Assembly: GCA_002753225.1 (NCBI GenBank)
Contig: PDZS01000005.1
Span: 1 to 64,000, forward strand
From: Deltaproteobacteria bacterium YD0425bin51
Lineage (GTDB): Bacteria > Desulfobacterota > Desulfobacteria > Desulfobacterales > YD0425bin51
Direction: 5' to 3'
DNA length: 64,000 bases
The translations under genes and the position numbers were made by a program. Below, piece by piece: positions 46,801 through 51,230 of this stretch. The notes below the pieces were generated by a model. The model had not been told where the DNA came from, searched no databases, and was given only the letters and a program-made list of their open reading frames with translations. Within the stretch, counting starts at the first letter, position 1, and every line of letters starts with the position of its first letter.

Positions 46801-47197
46801 CGATTCATATTATAATTTGCTTAAATCAAAAGGACTTCTTTATGGACAAACTTTTCAGACAATAGAATCTATATCAACAAATGGCACAGAGGGATTATCA
46901 CATATACGTTTACCAAAAATATTATACAAAGATTTTAATGAATTTACATTGCATCCTTCTTTAATAGATGGAGCTTTTCAGACAGCAATTGGGCTCATTA
47001 ATACAAAAGAAATTTATTTCCCTTATAAAATAAAGGAAATAACATTATATCATCCTCTACCTAAACAATGTTATGTATACGTAATTTCTAATGGAGGCTC
47101 TAATAACAAAATAAAGACCTTTGATATTAAAATATCAGATGAAGCAGGAAAAGTACTTATACAAATGAAAGATGTGTCGATTAGGTCTGTAAACTAA
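31883..47197 (+). CDS. Trans-AT-type modular polyketide synthase (5104 residues)
   Basis: One giant multimodular PKS with no acyltransferase domain. Module 1: KS1 about 47-445 (C194, H329, H369), post-KS linker, DH1 (H632, D790), KR1 (GGLGGLG from 1017, Y1150), ACP1 (S1280). Module 2: KS2 about 1359-1775 (C1521, H1656, H1696), DH2 (H1815, D1966), KR2 (from 2235; Y2380 but S2384 for Asn), C-methyltransferase (from 2480), ACP2 (S2861), ER (about 2920-3245). Module 3: KS3 (C3425, H3560, H3600), DH3 (H3904, D4070), ACP3 (S4200). Module 4: KS4 (C4422, H4557, H4594), DH-like domain in which Y4869 replaces the catalytic His (D5029 kept). It ends without ACP, KR or thioesterase. Long post-KS linkers ending in WV.GI.IDW...YPF are a trans-AT hallmark. 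A starter-loading domain is also absent. Two palindromic repeats lie in frame at 35898-35949 and 42928-42977. Confidence 0.93.
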   Translation: MPIIIKDSPLKINILEMVKNKKISPNEGLNLLKKLNKESFDIVDFKHQDIAIIGISGKFPDADDVYEFWENLSLGKDSIKKDSNKIGGFLSDIASFDPIFFNITPKEAELMDPQQRLFLQEAWHALEDAGYLPQKLDGKKCGVFVGYNFNDYNNINSDNFDPFFFIGNAESIISARISYCLNLKGPAIAINTACSSSLVAIHLACESIWLNTCEIAIAGGVQVINTDRFHIFANKVGMLSKNAKCSAFDAKADGFVPGEAVGVVILKPLSLALKDEDFIYGIIKGSMINQDGKTNGITAPSAFSQTALECGVYDKFNINPETITYVEAHGTGTELGDPIEVNALTDAFRKYSDKRGFCAIGSVKTNIGHTLAAAGISSLIKVLLCLKHNKLVPSLNFEKENPHINFKDSPFYVNTQFCDWQNTTKLAAVSAFGFSGTNAHIVIEGYQNMTTKSSMPSYIIILSAKNKERLKKYAEKLVNYIEKYKDISLSDLSFTLQTAREQMPERIALVVSDFNELKDKLTRYIDGQSGIEDFYTDNIKTAKTKSDLIVEGEEGKEFINNIIKQKKLTKIAKLWVLGIDIDWKIIYGEERPRRIPLPAYPFSEEKYWIGKKNEEKEFKKIFYEDEFYVKDHVIENEIILPGVIYLEVARSLGINVTKLTNITWSSPFYLKKADQEVTFTLSYNQDKVRFEVSTFDDNKIVHCQGNLFEDFELKNLEPLDISSIKEKCKDVLDGRECYHLFKSTGINYGLSFQVIDKLYKSNSEALSILKLPENLYDTLHEFVLHPSLIDGALQTVSAFLSEELYVPFSLDELIILKPLTKDCFCHATLSNDSNKTKKFDINISDKDGQILILIKNFSVRLFNKSSVTYITSEWEESNIKGEDTAYRNIVHTITNPNESFSSVFNLIKELILKKITEKTIVLCIYEELKDVSNAHYLALEGLCKTAKLENPNLLVKTIGLPSLSNSEEIIANEIKIFDSSEVKYKENRRLIKKLKEFEPKRDYIPILKEGGVYLITGGLGGLGTIFSDYILKKVKATIILTGRSPIEDKKLSKDITYIQGDISVKEDVDNLICEIKSKFGKINGIIHSAGVIKDALIINKDIEDMKKVLAPKVYGTIYLDEATKSEESLDFFVLFSSLSAIWGNIGQCDYAYANSFMDNFAIEREKIRASGQRFGKTISINWPLWQDGKMTPSGSQIEWLEKNIGIKSIDRKTGTRAFEIAMSQNLPNIGILEKYEYKSSTGDIKKQVEDYLKNIFSKEIKVSPSNIDADEHIEGYGITSINIMSLIRILEEDFGELSKTLFFEHQTIAELADYFILNFKEHISKKFQSPISNRPHIFLDSRFSWNDVIPAKAGIHLSCQDIAIIGLSGRYPMARNIYEFWENLKKGRDCVTEIPKERWDYRLYNDSYAKWGGFIDDVDKFDPLFFNISPIEAKIMDPQERLFLESSYHTIEDSGYTKTNLWGKKIGVFVGAMYGEYQLFGPESIMKGYNVAPSSCHSSIANRVSYYFNFTGPSIAIDTMCSSSLTAIHLACESIKNNECEMAIAGGVNLSIHPQKYIQITQARFASTDGKCRSFGEGGDGYVPGEGVGSILLKPLSKAISDGDYIYGVIKGIAVNHGGKTNGYTVPNPNSQAEVILDAIKKSKIDPRTITYIEGHGTGTSLGDPVEITGLTKAYSQYSKDTNYCAIGSVKSNIGHSEGAASIAGLTKIILQMQHNIIVPSIHTEKLNPHIKFSDTPFYVQKTLSEWKKNSLYPKRAGLSSFGAGGSNAHLILEEYENNKIKEKRIPYEFNRERCWIDEISINQEHKDIIINQEHRVLNQDILPGASYIQMVYEAFLSIKPDSLFKFKKVVWQKPLIVTNSNEEVKISLKEKADYFIFELNTNKETHATGEIHIIKEAFFEQIEIKEIKNRAIYELDKDEIYKKYKEAGICYGEYFKCLDKVLSNNEEAIGFISLKKEYDITQIIDAALQTIIGLFTTSSSTQIPFSLYEVIFLSKIKIPSYSFVIKIDEGRFNIKILDETGSVLIVLNDVTVKALPDPLDNFFYRPRWILKPDDFITKETNKEVIIIYNPNDIGIEKIIASFYPEASLIKTDEIEQLKNIKNDCLIWFLGGIQKEKNYYDLEALEISQQKGVISLFRLIKILELIEVNIEIKVVTNNVYKVLSSDEISPFSGSLHGLAKVIAKEYPKISVSCIDISLNDIEKLTRENLEAKGDFALRNGRRYEQIIEYIRLSPSLEIPFKNGGVYLILGGAGGIGFELTKFLIKTANAKIVIIGRKDLSFDNPNILYLKADASNEKDMASAVSKAKSHFGKINGVIHSAIVLKDRSITNMDEETFMEVMLPKVWGSVILSKVLSDEPMDFIIFFSSAQSFFPTSGQSNYAAASTFQDAFSLYLNQIKPYPVKLINWGYWGKVGIVSSPEYNKQITSKGVIPIEIEEGMEAVKRIASSGLSQIIPFKAKQELLNEIINGDFCVELLPCQIPSVLNDNDFKPDVFFNIEDNLHAFDELNNFARLLLYDTFKKMGGFKEKFIPKYNRLYKSLLPVKPFDSIDILEKKKSLLKEFKELSPYINLIWTCYLSYPEIFKGEKQAKDVIFPNSSADLVEEVYKGNPISDYFNKLVSESVKAYIFLRNNEKIKILEIGAGSGGTTEDVLKTISVFDNIYYLYTDISESLVEYGKTKYGHYKFVKFSTLNIEDEPYLTGYFDLIIAANVLHATKNIRNTISNTKKLLKKNGILILNEATSVSEFSTLTFGLLEGWWLFEDEDLRIKNSPIINSSMWKTLLEEEGFNNVLILPDNKSSQNVIISESNGEIRQKIHKKIKQQYVKDINIEEKVMERVAYVLQVDKKAINKDVSFSEYGVDSIIGVRLINDLNNTFNINLKTTAIFDYGNVIELSRYIHDHGKTHVKLEVPKTNKFHTHKGVVLSKPHNIDYIELYPLIPIEPKDNEVQILVKAFSINFGDLLCVKALYPTMPEYPFTPGFEVSGIILKTGSNVKKFKTGDEVIALTGSKMGGHSTIVNTDEILAVKKPKNVTYEEGCAFPVVFLTMYHVFETANIKKGDKILVQTAAGGTGLIAVQLAKLKGAIVYATAGSFEKISYLKEIGVSNVINYIEEDFSQKILKLTDGYGVDVVINTLPGDAIQKAIDILAPFGRYVEIAMTGLKNSGSLDLSKMTYNQVFYSIDLRRLLTKHPDVAVKYLEVMSKYLEKEIVKPTVSKVFSFSEIKEAYKFLEDRKNIGKVVVTTGNIEVLPEKSQTQDIAIIGMSGRFPGADNIYEFWEKLANSQSLITSIPKDRWDYEKYYDPDYKKLDKTNSMWGGFLSDIDKFDPLFFNISGKEAELSDPQQRIFLEESFRAMQDAGYSVKNISSKKCGVFVGVGAGDYQGRMEQANVPMEAQSFWGNAASILASRISYFLNLKGPSLAIDTACSSSLVAVHLACQSIISKESEIAIAGGVFICTTPKFYILSSNAGMLSPDGVCRAFDNDANGFVPGEGVCAVVLKPLESAIRDRDHIYGIIKGSGINQDGRTNGITAPSSISQTELELSVYEKYKINPETITYVEAHGTGTKLGDPIEIEALTNSFRKYTDKKKYCAIGSIKTNMGHAATAAGIASLIKVLLSLKYKQIPASLNFNKENEHTNFKDSPFYVNTKLLDWETPDNIPKRAAVSSFGFSGTNSHIVLEEYTMDYSFHRNDVIPARAGIQDTEKLLGSYLIVLSAKDKNRLKDYAKNILIFLKKNQMPLKDVAYTLQIDRSPMEERLSTVVSDTDILIEKLTKYCDDRKDIESFYTGNIDSDRLKSGLILEGIEGKEFLNSIIANSKLDKIAQLWVYGIDIDWKLLYHDHTPSRVPLPTYPFAKERYWIKEGIILHSSDIHSPNLHPMIGKNISTLKEQKFTTRLSGYEFYLNDHVVMGKKVLPGVAYLEMARASGEISAEKSVLKIKNMIWTKAIEFSDNAKPFDIYIKLYPEREQIRFELYSLNEDGQKNSHAQAKIVFDSKREDENIDIILIRDKLKNTIKKEEFYCKAKELGLYLGDSFQVVKELLFDENEVLSFIELPLKLKDTLKDFVLHPSLMDGALQTIMGGKKTGDNLHVPFSVEEIEIIKPLTQRCWVYTKVSEKNNIFILDESGRVLIKINGFVFREFKPNKIIYYENVLEKSDLKDSMVYGNEEGKIQKDIAEIASEILKIDVEKINPNENLTKYGFDSLAFTDLTITINEKYKLELTPAIFFEHPTLVSISNFLYKSYNQIFFSQRESPVFKTPRNESHNAIAIIGISCVMPNSRDKEAFWNHLVNGDDLITVVPKERWNLEEFPDCKWGGFIPDVDKFDNRFFGISPGEAELMDPQQRLFLETVWKTIEDAGYKASDLSGTNTGLFVGVATDDYHELLNKYVQEIEPHSSTGISRSVLANRISYFLNLHGPSEPIDTACSSSLVAIHKAVMAIQCGDCDMAIAGGVNVILTPSVTIAFSKAGMLSSDGKCKTFDKDADGYVRGEGVGAVLLKPLHMAEADCDYIYGVILGTAENHGGHAASLTAPNPKAQAQVLISAYERANISPSSISFIETHGTGTSLGDPVEINGLKIAFSDSKNLCGLGAVKTNIGHLETASGIAGIIKVLLSMKYKKLPKNLNFKELNPYINLDNSPFYIVKETCNWEHLKDVEGKTIPRRAGVSSFGFGGVNAHVVLEEYNIPISNYLASSHLIILSAKNEERLKNYAKEMIEFIRKDIKIENIAYTLQVGREEMEYRLAAVASDIDDLKNKLTCYVNDGDKIEKFYKGKAVSSKEVKINYIKDLDKVARLWVEGAKINWQIFYTDEKPMRIPLPTYPFLKERHWLKEIQTTSKNYNSNIHPFIDSNISTFDEQKFIKTLNGNDLFFNDYILSNKKGLPAVFALEMAAFTAKLSSKKEVKKITDIVWGLPLKILDKACEINISLYPVDENTDFEIIANKKIYTQGKVVYDKGFENIDPIDISAIKNRCNNIKSSDSYYNLLKSKGLLYGQTFQTIESISTNGTEGLSHIRLPKILYKDFNEFTLHPSLIDGAFQTAIGLINTKEIYFPYKIKEITLYHPLPKQCYVYVISNGGSNNKIKTFDIKISDEAGKVLIQMKDVSIRSVN
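35898..35949. repeat. Palindromic repeat element copy 1, in frame in the PKS
   Basis: A perfect 52-bp inverted repeat (outer arms TGGATTCCCGC / GCGGGAATCCA, centre GACGTC) lies between ACP1 and KS2. It is read as about 17 residues (about 1340-1356) including NDVIPAKAGIH. It belongs to the well-known type of proteobacterial REP-like palindromes with GGATTCCCGC ends. It interrupts no domain. Confidence 0.9.
42928..42977. repeat. Palindromic repeat element copy 2, in frame in the PKS
   Basis: The right half (GTCATTCC...GCGGGAATCC) matches copy 1 with two or three differences and the left half with six in 25. The inner 20 bp (CAGGAATGAC / GTCATTCCTG) are still perfectly palindromic. It encodes about residues 3682-3698 just after KS3, including NDVIPARAGIQ, in the same frame as copy 1. 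Confidence 0.88.
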
Positions 47198-47243
47198 AGC
47201 CTGCAACTTAAGTTGCCAGTGCAAAATAAATTGCAGGCTTTTA
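47196..47243 (+). terminator. Terminator after the polyketide synthase gene
   Basis: The stem AAAGCCTGCAA / TTGCAGGCTTTT (47196-47206 with 47231-47242) with an internal 24-base loop begins inside the PKS stop codon. It is followed by a short T-rich tail. It would end PKS transcription before the prepilin locus. Confidence 0.75.
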
Positions 47244-47317
47244 ACTATGTAAGATTGTATCACAAAGTATATAAAGAAGGAGGTACAATAATTGCTTTAA
47301 ATTTCAGATAAATTATA

Positions 47318-47346
47318 TTGCATAATTATTTAAGTATATTTATATT
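47318..47346 (+). promoter_or_regulatory. Possible promoter of the prepilin locus
   Basis: TTGCAT (47318-47323) and TATATT (47341-47346) are 17 bases apart; the -10 has one mismatch, the -35 is poor. The surrounding 47244-47406 is AT-rich and otherwise empty. The prepilin ATG at 47407 has a strong AAGGGGGAATTTTT ribosome binding site. No sigma-54 box of the usual pilin type was seen. Confidence 0.35.
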
Positions 47347-47406
47347 ATTTACAGAAACGTCAACAATTAAGCTTAATAATGTTTATTTCAAAAAGGGGGA
47401 ATTTTT

Positions 47407-47976
47407 ATGTTTACAAAGATGAAAAAGAATCAAAGCGGGTTTACATTAGTCGAAATTGCAATTGTAATGGTTATTATTGGTCTTTTAATCGGTGGAGTAT
47501 TAAAAGGTCAAGAAATGATAAAAAACGCTAAAACAAAGCGTATCATGTCAGATGCTGATGGTTTAAGAGCTGCTGTAGCATCTTATCAAGATCGGTATGT
47601 ACAACTTCCTGGAGATGATACACAAAACCCTGCTCATGGATGTACTGGATGTACTGCTGGAAATGGCAATGGTCAAATCGAACTTGCAGAAGCTCCAGAT
47701 GTATTTCAACATCTTCGACTTGCTGGTATAATTTCAGGAGCTGGTCTAACACTTCCAAAAAACTCTTACGGAGGAACTTATCAGGTTTACTGGCAAGCTC
47801 TTGGCGCTGGTGCTAACTTAATCAATGCGCATTGGCTTGAATATACTAATATACCTGCTGAAGTTGCTCAAAGTATTGATATAACAAATGATGACGGTGC
47901 TCAAGCTACAGGAAGCGTTCGTGGAAGCGCTGCATATACTGCAGGTACTGTTATTACCTTATATGTACAATTTTAA
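47407..47976 (+). CDS. Type IV prepilin-like protein 1
   Basis: A 189-residue prepilin. The class III leader ends in NQSG|FTLVEIAIVMVIIG, with cleavage after G11, F12 as the first mature residue and the conserved Glu5 (E16), followed by a hydrophobic helix to about residue 33. The mature domain (about 145 residues) has a cysteine-containing HGCTGCTAGNGNGQ segment. This is a major-pilin or pseudopilin-like size. A strong ribosome binding site precedes it. The second prepilin domain at about 49.3 kb shares the same N-terminal helix, so this looks like a pilin locus that has been split by intervening toxin-antitoxin genes. Confidence 0.85.
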   Translation: MFTKMKKNQSGFTLVEIAIVMVIIGLLIGGVLKGQEMIKNAKTKRIMSDADGLRAAVASYQDRYVQLPGDDTQNPAHGCTGCTAGNGNGQIELAEAPDVFQHLRLAGIISGAGLTLPKNSYGGTYQVYWQALGAGANLINAHWLEYTNIPAEVAQSIDITNDDGAQATGSVRGSAAYTAGTVITLYVQF

Positions 47977-47981
47977 AAAAA

Positions 47982-48013
47982 TAGCATAAGGGAAAATAGA
48001 ATCCCTTATGCTA
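47982..48013. terminator. Inverted repeat after prepilin 1, possible terminator
   Basis: A perfect 11-bp stem TAGCATAAGGG / CCCTTATGCTA with a 10-base loop follows the prepilin stop at once. The T-tract after it is poor, so it may terminate weakly or mark the edge of inserted DNA. Confidence 0.55.
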
Positions 48014-48049
48014 CACCCTTTGTTTTTAGATATAACAAAGAGGACAAAA

Positions 48050-48661
48050 ATGGGATTAGCAGCACAAAAAATAGAAATATATAAAGATAAATATAATTAT
48101 GCTGACTATCTTTCTTGGGACGATAATCAAAGATGGGAAATTATTGATGGTGAAGTCTATGATATGAGTCCTGCACCTATAGAAAGCCATCAAGCTATTT
48201 CAGGGGAACTTTCAGTACAAATTGGAAATTTTTTAAGTGAAAACCAAAAAAAATGTAAACTTTATGCAGCACCTTTTGATGTTCGATTTCCAGAAGGTGT
48301 TAAAGATAATGAAAAAATTATAGATGTAGTCCAGCCAGATATAGTTGTTATTTGTGACCGTTCCAAAATTGACAGACGAGGCTGCATAGGCGCGCCTGAT
48401 TTTATAATAGAGATTCTATCTCCTTATACTGCCCATAAAGATCATACAATTAAGCGTGACCTTTATGAAAAGAATGGAGTTAAAGAATATTGGATTATAG
48501 ACCCATCAAATAAAATCGTTCTGGTCTATCTTTTGGATGAAACAAAAGCATACAGCAAACCTACTATACATTCACAACAAGGAAAACTCAAAATAACAGT
48601 TTTGCCAGAACTCGAAATTGATTTAGATGCAGTATTTAAAGCACCTGTTTTTGATTTCTAA
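48050..48661 (+). CDS. Uma2-family (DUF820) putative endonuclease
   Basis: A 203-residue PD-(D/E)XK-superfamily protein of the Uma2/DUF820 type, abundant in cyanobacteria. Characteristic stretches are YLSWDDNQRWEIIDGEVYDMSPAP, the VQPDIVVICDRSKID active-site strand, PDFIIEILSPYT and KRDLYEKNGVKEYWIIDP. Despite the fold, a physiological role is not proven. I place the start at the ATG at 48050 with AGAGGACAAAA upstream; the frame is open from 48008, which would begin inside an inverted repeat. Its end overlaps no known gene; the nucleotidyltransferase ATG follows 40 bases later. Confidence 0.85.
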   Translation: MGLAAQKIEIYKDKYNYADYLSWDDNQRWEIIDGEVYDMSPAPIESHQAISGELSVQIGNFLSENQKKCKLYAAPFDVRFPEGVKDNEKIIDVVQPDIVVICDRSKIDRRGCIGAPDFIIEILSPYTAHKDHTIKRDLYEKNGVKEYWIIDPSNKIVLVYLLDETKAYSKPTIHSQQGKLKITVLPELEIDLDAVFKAPVFDF

Positions 48662-48701
48662 TTTTAAAAATTTAGCGCTTTGGCAAAGAGAAACTAAAAA
48701 A

Positions 48702-48995
48702 ATGAGAACTATAGAAGAGATCAAAAATATTATTAAAATCCAGAAATCTAAGTTATTTGAGCAATATAAAATTAAAGAAATAGGAATATTTGGTTCTTAT
48801 GTACGTGGAGAACAAAGAAACAAAAGTGACATAGATATTTTAATTGATTTTGAGGAATATCCTAGCTTGCTTAAATTTATTGATATAGAAGATGAGTTAA
48901 GCCGCCAAATAGGAATAAAAGTAGATTTGGTTATGAAAAATACTTTAAAACCTGTAATTGGCAGACATATTTTAAAAGAGGTAATTTATCTGTGA
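48702..48995 (+). CDS. mntA: MntA-type nucleotidyltransferase antitoxin
   Basis: A 97-residue minimal nucleotidyltransferase. The active-site signature GSX10DXD is exact: GSYVRGEQRNKSDID, with G31, S32, D43 and D45. This is the MntA family, which AMPylates the partner HEPN toxin HepT and thereby inactivates it. The ATG at 48702 is preceded by AAAGAGAAAC. It overlaps the HepT-encoding frame by 4 bp (GTGA), the usual arrangement of the pair. The reading frame is open upstream to 48627, but those residues are unrelated. Confidence 0.88.
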   Translation: MRTIEEIKNIIKIQKSKLFEQYKIKEIGIFGSYVRGEQRNKSDIDILIDFEEYPSLLKFIDIEDELSRQIGIKVDLVMKNTLKPVIGRHILKEVIYL

Positions 48996-50248
48996 TAAGA
49001 GAAACAGATGATTTTATAAAAGACATAATTGACGCCATTGACGATATCGAAATATTTTTAAAAGGATTTGATTTTAATACATTCATAAAAAACAAGAAAA
49101 CAATTTATGCTGTCATCCGAGCTATTGAAATTATAGGTGAGGCTGTAAAAAAGATTCCCAGCACATTAAAAGATGAAAATCCTTTTATTCCATGGAGACA
49201 AATAGCAGGGATGCGTGATAAATTAATTCATGGATATTTTGGTATTGATATGATGATATTATGGAAGACTATAACAGAAGATATTCCCAAAATAAGAGAG
49301 TCAGTTTTACAAATGATGAAAAATAAAAATATAGATAAATCAGGCTTTAGCATGGTTGAAATAGCCATAGTAATGGTTATTATTGGTATTCTAACAGCAG
49401 GCGGAATGTCTATGATGCGGACACTTACAGAGCGTAAATCCAGAAATGAGAGTATTGATTATTTAAATAGGGCTAAGGAAGCAATTATTACTTTTTCGGC
49501 TGTAAATGGAAGATTGCCCAGACCAGATAATCCTGCAAATGGTATCACAGGGGTAGAAGAGCCATGTGCAGCAGCTAATAACTGCTCTGGATTTGTTCCT
49601 TATAGAGTCCTAAACCTTCCATCAAGAGATCCTTATGGAAGATATGTTAAATATGAAATTTTTGTACAACTAGGTGCTGCAGGAATCACTCTTGCAACCA
49701 CATGCAATATACTTCAAACATGGAATGTTAGCTCTGGAACTCGTCCTTTAATTGTTGATCAAGACGACCCTGCTGCTGCACAGATTGCTGTCCCTGCTAT
49801 TTTAATTAGCGGAGGTCCAATGGACGCAGACGGTCTTGGTGGTCAAAACCAAAATCAATTTGATCGCATCAATGCTGGCATCTGGCAGGGAGATAACATT
49901 ACAGGATTACCAAATTATATAAGAAATCGTCCAATAGCTACTTTTGATGATTTAGTAGGTTATATAGGAGGAATGGAATTACTAAGCAATGTCTGCAAGC
50001 AAGTGGTTTTAACTGTAAATAATCCAACAGGAGGAACAGGAATTGTTTGGATACGCAATATTACGATTGCAGGATCTCCTAATGATATTGGCAGCATTAA
50101 TGATAACAATTCTAGTGTATTTAATCTTTTGTCTGGATCACGTATTGAAGTACGAAATGCAGCTGGTGGCGGCGGAGCTCTGCTTGCCACTTTAAATTTG
50201 CCATGTTTCGCTGCTCCTTGTGCTGGCAATACTTATAATGTCCCGTAA
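48992..50248 (+). CDS. HepT (HEPN) toxin fused in frame to a type IV prepilin
   Basis: A 418-residue frame. Residues 1-107 are a complete HepT/DUF86 HEPN ribonuclease-like domain with the RX4HXY motif (R75, H80, Y82), the Tyr being the usual AMPylation target of MntA. Residues 108-418 are a prepilin: MMKNKNIDKSG|FSMVEI, with cleavage after G118, F119 and Glu5 at E123, then a helix and a large beta-rich domain (about 300 residues). The GTG start at 48992 overlaps mntA. The pilin part looks like a native prepilin whose own start could be M108 or M109 (49313 or 49316) with only a weak AAGAGAG upstream. Thus it may be one fusion protein, or a HepT frame that has lost its stop next to an overlapping pilin gene. 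Sequencing error at the junction cannot be excluded. Confidence 0.82.
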   Translation: MIRETDDFIKDIIDAIDDIEIFLKGFDFNTFIKNKKTIYAVIRAIEIIGEAVKKIPSTLKDENPFIPWRQIAGMRDKLIHGYFGIDMMILWKTITEDIPKIRESVLQMMKNKNIDKSGFSMVEIAIVMVIIGILTAGGMSMMRTLTERKSRNESIDYLNRAKEAIITFSAVNGRLPRPDNPANGITGVEEPCAAANNCSGFVPYRVLNLPSRDPYGRYVKYEIFVQLGAAGITLATTCNILQTWNVSSGTRPLIVDQDDPAAAQIAVPAILISGGPMDADGLGGQNQNQFDRINAGIWQGDNITGLPNYIRNRPIATFDDLVGYIGGMELLSNVCKQVVLTVNNPTGGTGIVWIRNITIAGSPNDIGSINDNNSSVFNLLSGSRIEVRNAAGGGGALLATLNLPCFAAPCAGNTYNVP

Positions 50249-51123
50249 TAAGTCGTATTTGGGGAATTTCGGGGAGGAATTTTTAAGTATTTCGATGATA
50301 ATTGCGGTATCCCAACGCAGATAATCATATGAATATTATTACCCCCAGGAATTTTTATACCGATTTCATTTAATTGGTTCACCTGCCTTATCAATCCTTC
50401 ACGTAATAAACCTAGAATACATGTCCCCAAACCCATAGAATGTGCCTGCAATATAATATTATATCCAGCTAAAGAGCTGTTAATTGCAGAATCATGTTTA
50501 TCTGGTCCATGAATTAAAATTAAGCATGGAGCATCCCATACCATTTCAATAGAGCCTGTTTCTTTATAAATGGCAATATGCCTGCGGAGTCTTGGTTCCA
50601 TTTTTTCCAAGTTATTAAATGTTTTATTCCCTGCAAATATTTTAATTAATTGGCGGCCTATAAAGGTATTTAATCTATTAATCAACCCTTCATAAAATTG
50701 CAAAGCTATTTTTCCTATGCTTTTGACCTTATCATGACCAAAAACCACTATGAAATTAAAATCTTGGCTGTTATGGCCAGAAGGTGCATATCTGCCAATA
50801 TCTATAAGAGTTTCAATCTGTTCTTTTGTTGGTATTTTACTAGTGAATCGCCTTATGCTTCTCCTGGATGCAATGAAGTTGTAAATAATTTCTGGAGATG
50901 GTGGAGGAAGAACTTTTTTTAATTCTTCATTATTCCCTTTTAGCTTAAGAGCTCCATCTTTAGGACATACTGCTAAACAATGACCGCATAAAAGGCAATT
51001 ATTAACTGAATTTTTTATTAATTGAACTTTTTTATGTTCATCATATTGAAAATTTCTGCGCAAACATGTTTCAACACATGAACCGCAAGATAGACATATT
51101 TCTTCATCATGCAGGATTTCCAT
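50233..51123 (-). CDS. Ferredoxin-nitroreductase fusion protein
   Basis: A 296-residue flavoprotein with two N-terminal [4Fe-4S] motifs (CLSCGSCVETC and CLLCGHCLAVCP) followed by a nitroreductase domain (about 70-290: SRRSIRRFTSKIPT, GRYAPSGHNSQDF and AGYNIILQAHSMGLGTCILG). It is an FMN enzyme that would receive electrons from ferredoxin. The ATG at 51123 has GGGAGGGTATA upstream; an earlier in-frame start (51192) adds unlikely residues. Its 3' end overlaps the convergent prepilin gene by 16 bp. Confidence 0.86.
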   Translation of the reverse strand: MEILHDEEICLSCGSCVETCLRRNFQYDEHKKVQLIKNSVNNCLLCGHCLAVCPKDGALKLKGNNEELKKVLPPPSPEIIYNFIASRRSIRRFTSKIPTKEQIETLIDIGRYAPSGHNSQDFNFIVVFGHDKVKSIGKIALQFYEGLINRLNTFIGRQLIKIFAGNKTFNNLEKMEPRLRRHIAIYKETGSIEMVWDAPCLILIHGPDKHDSAINSSLAGYNIILQAHSMGLGTCILGLLREGLIRQVNQLNEIGIKIPGGNNIHMIICVGIPQLSSKYLKIPPRNSPNTTYYGTL

Positions 51124-51230
51124 TATACCCTCCCAAGATTTATTTGCCATAAAAGAATTTACATTATATGAAATTGTTGTTGAAAAATTCAATAGGTATT
51201 TCTATTATTTAAAAAAAGGAGGAAAAAATT

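Noticed and set aside
47274..47284. Strong Shine-Dalgarno-like AAGAAGGAGGT before the prepilin locus
   Set aside because: No ATG, GTG or useful TTG frame follows; only a 6-codon stretch is open, so it may be a chance match or a remnant.
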